Below the pieces are notes generated by a model, which had not been told where the DNA came from, made no database searches, and worked only from the letters and a program-made list of their open reading frames with translations. A program made the position numbers and the translations under genes. Positions 61,324-64,000 of a DNA stretch of 64,000 nt are shown piece after piece (positions within the stretch are counted from its first letter, which is position 1; the number at the start of each line of letters is the position of its first letter). This stretch comes from an uncultured Sphaerochaeta sp. (GTDB taxonomy: Bacteria > Spirochaetota > Spirochaetia > Sphaerochaetales > Sphaerochaetaceae), in NCBI RefSeq assembly GCF_963677315.1, contig NZ_OY781939.1, forward strand, positions 2,108,001-2,172,000, in the 5' to 3' direction.

Positions 61324-62024
61324 TGCGCAGTATTCTAGTAAGCGGAGGAACCAGTACCTTGGGCAGGGCAATCTGTGAACGATTTGCCAAAGCTGGGGAG
61401 CGGGTGTACTGCGGTTATGCATCAAACAGGGAAACAGCTGATGAATTGGCAGCTTCCTATGGCTCCTCCTTGATCCCTCTCCATCTCGATATTCAGGATG
61501 CAGGGAGTATTGCTTCATCACTCCAGGAACTGGAAGGACTTGATGTCTTGGTGAACAACAGCGGGGTGTTTTCTGTTTTCACCCCAACTGAGTTGTTGGA
61601 ATCGGAGTGGAGGCGTATCTTTGACATCAATGTAACCGGTCTATTCAGGCTGACCCAGCAGTGTATCCCGTTACTCAGGGAAAGAAAGGGGAGTATTGTC
61701 AATATTGCAAGTATCAATGCGCTTCATCCTGGGTTTGGCGGTACGAGCCATTATGATGCATCAAAAGGGGCGGTAGTTGCATATACGAAAAGTCTGGCAA
61801 AAGAACTGGGGCCATCGATTCGTGTAAATGCGGTAGCTCCAGGGTTATTGAAGGCTGCTTATCTTGATGATGCGAATCCATTGAAACAACACTATGAAGA
61901 GCGCTCCTTGCTCCACTCATTGGTAGATCCAGGAGAGGTGGCGAAGGTGGTTCAATTATTGTCTGACTGTAGTGCGATGACCGGTGAGCTGGTCGGCGTT
62001 GACTGCGGATATCTCATGGGGTGA
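61323..62024 (+). CDS. Short-chain dehydrogenase/reductase
   Basis: 233-residue classical SDR: VSGGTSTLGRAICERF (nucleotide site), VNNSGVF, catalytic Ser in IASINA region, Y-x3-K in SHYDASKGAV and PG near 175. AAGGAGGAG just before ATG 61323 (GTG 61320 is an alternative). Substrate unknown; co-transcribed with the nucleoside operon. Confidence 0.9.
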   Translation: MRSILVSGGTSTLGRAICERFAKAGERVYCGYASNRETADELAASYGSSLIPLHLDIQDAGSIASSLQELEGLDVLVNNSGVFSVFTPTELLESEWRRIFDINVTGLFRLTQQCIPLLRERKGSIVNIASINALHPGFGGTSHYDASKGAVVAYTKSLAKELGPSIRVNAVAPGLLKAAYLDDANPLKQHYEERSLLHSLVDPGEVAKVVQLLSDCSAMTGELVGVDCGYLMG

Positions 62025-62026
62025 GT

Positions 62027-62746
62027 ATGAAAATACTGTGTATTTCAGATGAGACAGACCCCTTGGTATACTCCAAGAATATTTCCAGCCGATATGGAGA
62101 TGTCGATATTGTGATCTCAGCAGGCGATCTCCCTCTCAAATATTATGAGTTCATTATCTCGAGCCTGAACAAGCCCCTTTTCTTTGTGTTTGGGAACCAT
62201 AATCTCGAGTATCTGCATCAATTCGTTGAACAGTCGCCCCTTCTCTCGCAGTATGGCTACAACAAGGATGGAAAGGTACAAACCTTGCCTCCTTTTGGTG
62301 GTGGGGATTTTGCAGACGGTAAGGTGTTGTATGACAAGAAGCATGGTCTGATCATTGCTGGTCTTGGTGGGGCCATGCGCTACAATAAGGGGGCGCACCA
62401 ATACTCTGAGCGTGAGATGTTTTTCAGGATGGTGAAAATGGTACCGAAACTATTGTTCAACCGTTTGTTCAGGGGAAGGTGGGTCGATATCCTGCTCACC
62501 CATGCAGCACCCCTTGGCCTTGGCGATGATACTGATCGTTGTCACCAAGGGTTTTCCACTTTTTTGACTTTCATGCAATGGTTCAAGCCTAGGTACTTGC
62601 TTCATGGTCATATTCATCTGCATGATATGAATGCCAACAGACATCATGTGTACAAACAGACCAAGGTCATCAATATCTTTCAGAACTATATACTGGATGA
62701 CCCTGCACTAGGAAAGGGGAAAGAAGATGGTAAAAATGGGCGTTGA
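62027..62746 (+). CDS. Calcineurin-like metallophosphoesterase
   Basis: 239-residue phosphoesterase: ISAGDLPLKYY (GD), FGNHN, DILLTHAAPLGLGDD (H) and HGHIHLHD (GHxH), the metal set of the family. First aspartate of the set is in SDETDPLVYSKN. ATG 62027 follows GGGGTGAG. Overlaps the next gene by 20 bp. Confidence 0.9.
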   Translation: MKILCISDETDPLVYSKNISSRYGDVDIVISAGDLPLKYYEFIISSLNKPLFFVFGNHNLEYLHQFVEQSPLLSQYGYNKDGKVQTLPPFGGGDFADGKVLYDKKHGLIIAGLGGAMRYNKGAHQYSEREMFFRMVKMVPKLLFNRLFRGRWVDILLTHAAPLGLGDDTDRCHQGFSTFLTFMQWFKPRYLLHGHIHLHDMNANRHHVYKQTKVINIFQNYILDDPALGKGKEDGKNGR

Positions 62747-63644
62747 TCTGAGTTCCCAGACAAATGAGGACTTTGAAAAAGCTCGTTCCAGAGGAAGAAT
62801 GCAATCTTTGCTCAGCAGCTTGGCATGGAAAAATTCAGATCTCTTGAGCTTTTATGCGGTAACCGAGTTGTTGAAACCCAAGAATGAGACGTATCGGGGA
62901 ATGAGAACCATTCCTGTAAATCAGATAATCGGAAGCGAAGGAAGATATCAGGACTTTTCCATGGCTTTCTATCCGAAGAAGGAACTGCTCAGGTCCCGAT
63001 GGAGAAGTATTGACCGAGCAACAAAGGAATATGTAATCCTTCCCCCCATCTCTGTCTATAAACTTGGAAAATGGTACTTTGTGCGGGATGGAAACCATCG
63101 TGTCTCGGTTGCAAAGACCCAAGGTGTGGAATTCATCGATGCAGAGGTTGTTGAACTGGACAGCCAGATTCCCTTGGAAGCTGGACTGACCATGAAGGGC
63201 TTGCGCAAGCGGGTGGTTGATTATGAGAGAGAGCGGTTCATCTCCCAGTACAATACGACCTATCTCCCGATGGATGAGATTCTCTTCACCTCTCCTGGGT
63301 CCTACCCGGAGATGGTTAATCATATCCTCGTCCATAAATACTACCTCAATGAGGGAAAGGAAGAAGAAATCAGCTTTGAGGAAGGATCTAAGTCCTGGTA
63401 CGAGAAGGTTTATCGTCCTATTGTTGAGGAGGTGCAACGGGCCCGGTTGCTTGCATCATTTCCCGGGAATACCGAGGCTGACCTGTATATGTGGATCGTG
63501 CGTCACTGGGATAACCTCAAGCATATGAGTGGTAGCCAAGAGGTGAGCATAGAGAGTGCCACCCATGACTATAAGACCCGTTATGGACGGGGCCGGTTAG
63601 TACGCTGGGTTAATTGGATTCGATACTTCTTCTCCAAGAATTAA
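62727..63644 (+). CDS. ParB-like nuclease domain protein
   Basis: 305-residue protein with a ParB/Sulfiredoxin-type domain: FVRDGNHRVSVAKTQGVEFIDAEVVEL (DGNHRV signature near 118). The remaining parts (SDLLSFYAVTELLKP at the N-terminus; PGNTEADLYMWIVRHWDNLK near 250) are conserved-looking but unassigned. Not a chromosome-partition ParB by context. ATG 62727 or 62736; last gene of the operon. Confidence 0.75.
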   Translation: MVKMGVDLSSQTNEDFEKARSRGRMQSLLSSLAWKNSDLLSFYAVTELLKPKNETYRGMRTIPVNQIIGSEGRYQDFSMAFYPKKELLRSRWRSIDRATKEYVILPPISVYKLGKWYFVRDGNHRVSVAKTQGVEFIDAEVVELDSQIPLEAGLTMKGLRKRVVDYERERFISQYNTTYLPMDEILFTSPGSYPEMVNHILVHKYYLNEGKEEEISFEEGSKSWYEKVYRPIVEEVQRARLLASFPGNTEADLYMWIVRHWDNLKHMSGSQEVSIESATHDYKTRYGRGRLVRWVNWIRYFFSKN

Positions 63645-63649
63645 AGAGA

Positions 63650-63673
63650 GAGGGAAGCATTTCTGCTTCCCTC
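63650..63673. terminator. Bidirectional terminator at the end of the nucleoside operon
   Basis: GAGGGAAGCA (63650-63659) and TGCTTCCCTC (63664-63673), perfect 10-bp stem with loop TTTC, between convergent genes. Confidence 0.75.
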
Positions 63674-63684
63674 AACTCGACTTC

Positions 63685-64000
63685 TTACTCTTGTATGTAG
63701 GCGCTGAGCGTGTCAGCGTACACCTCCATCTCCTTGCCAAGACGATCGCTTGGGCGAATGGCTCCTTCCTTTCCTGCAAGGTGGACGATTCCTGAAACTG
63801 GCTGGTCACAGAAATCCAGTTCGTCATGCACCCCAAACGGGATATGGAGCATTCCCATTGACTGTGCCCAATAGATCATGGCTGTAAGGGTATGTGCACC
63901 TTCACAGGTTGAGTTTGAGCAACTGGTGAAGCAGGCAAAGAACTTTGTTTCCAGGCTCTTGTCCTTGCTTAGGGAGAGCGTAGTATCCAGGAAGGTCTTC
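63685..64000 (-). CDS. Flavodoxin-like NAD(P)H-dependent oxidoreductase (partial, C-terminal part)
   Basis: Minus-strand frame open to the right edge, giving the last 104 residues: KTFLDTTLSL, KFFACFTSCSNSTCEGAHTL, MIYWAQSMGMLHI, then the C-terminus YADTLSAYIQE. The pattern resembles the second half of WrbA/flavodoxin-type quinone reductases (FLD.T..L and the FTS loop). The N-terminal FMN site is outside the window. The cysteines after FTS are unusual. Confidence 0.7.
   Translation of the reverse strand, partial: KTFLDTTLSLSKDKSLETKFFACFTSCSNSTCEGAHTLTAMIYWAQSMGMLHIPFGVHDELDFCDQPVSGIVHLAGKEGAIRPSDRLGKEMEVYADTLSAYIQE

Noticed and set aside
1..64000. CRISPR arrays, insertion sequences, prophage or integrase genes
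   Set aside because: I found no spaced direct repeats, no transposase or phage-like protein and no flanking duplications.

Overview
The window looks like a chromosomal segment of a spirochaete, most likely Sphaerochaeta or a close relative. The clues are moderate GC, secreted binding proteins that share an A(F)AQG..EAA-like mature start, a fermentative sugar-acid gene set, and a tRNA-Ser / SRP RNA / dnaX / ybaB / recR block. This assignment is inference; no rRNA or other decisive marker is present. I see no transposase, phage gene, integrase or CRISPR array.

Layout. (1) 1-9.5 kb: housekeeping genes: PepD dipeptidase, NagA deacetylase, a MATE exporter, a YgiQ-type radical SAM protein, a lipid kinase, an (alpha/alpha)6-type glycosidase and a TerB/J-domain co-chaperone. 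(2) 9.5-12.9 kb, minus strand: a strong promoter drives five tRNA genes (all four Ser isoacceptors plus Arg-GCG) and the SRP RNA, followed by dnaX, ybaB and recR. (3) 13-19 kb: membrane M28 peptidase, YigZ, aldo/keto reductase, a membrane-anchored Nudix protein, DeoC and an enlarged thymidine-kinase-like protein. (4) 19-27.4 kb: a sugar isomerase-like protein, a GH28 polygalacturonase and a five-gene oligopeptide/oligosaccharide ABC operon. (5) 27.4-32 kb: a ferric-iron-type ABC operon with an unusual permease. (6) 33-46 kb: sugar-acid catabolism (eda-VOC fusion and kdgK, divergent; uxaB-uxaA-uxaC with an IclR regulator and a BASS-type transporter), with a DUF2202 protein, an acyltransferase and a cupin between them. 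(7) 46-55 kb: a 1063-residue sensor/AraC regulator, a PadR/DUF2812 pair, an LplABC-type sugar ABC transporter and a GH105 unsaturated galacturonyl hydrolase. (8) 55-63.6 kb: a BMP-type nucleoside ABC transporter with purine nucleoside phosphorylase and four tightly packed accessory genes. The window ends inside a flavodoxin-like gene.

How the genes fit together. GH28, GH105, the Lpl-type importer, UxaC/UxaB/UxaA, KdgK and Eda form a path from pectin-derived (unsaturated) galacturonides through tagaturonate, altronate and KDG to KDPG and then pyruvate plus glyceraldehyde-3-phosphate. A KdgR-like palindrome lies between the overlapping divergent kdgK and eda promoters. A degenerate copy covers the start of the BASS-uxa transcription unit, which also encodes an IclR/KdgR-type regulator. 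DeoC, the thymidine-kinase-like protein, the BMP importer and PNP form a second theme, nucleoside salvage and catabolism.

Recurring oddities: genes with no ribosome binding site whose -10 box ends 6-8 bases before the start codon (probable leaderless mRNAs); a strong stem-loop just after every ABC binding-protein gene; and several domain fusions or extensions (eda-VOC, the AraC giant, the permease with an extracytoplasmic domain, the TK1-like protein with a tail, the membrane Nudix). Residue and base positions were read by eye. Promoter calls are pattern matches, not measurements.
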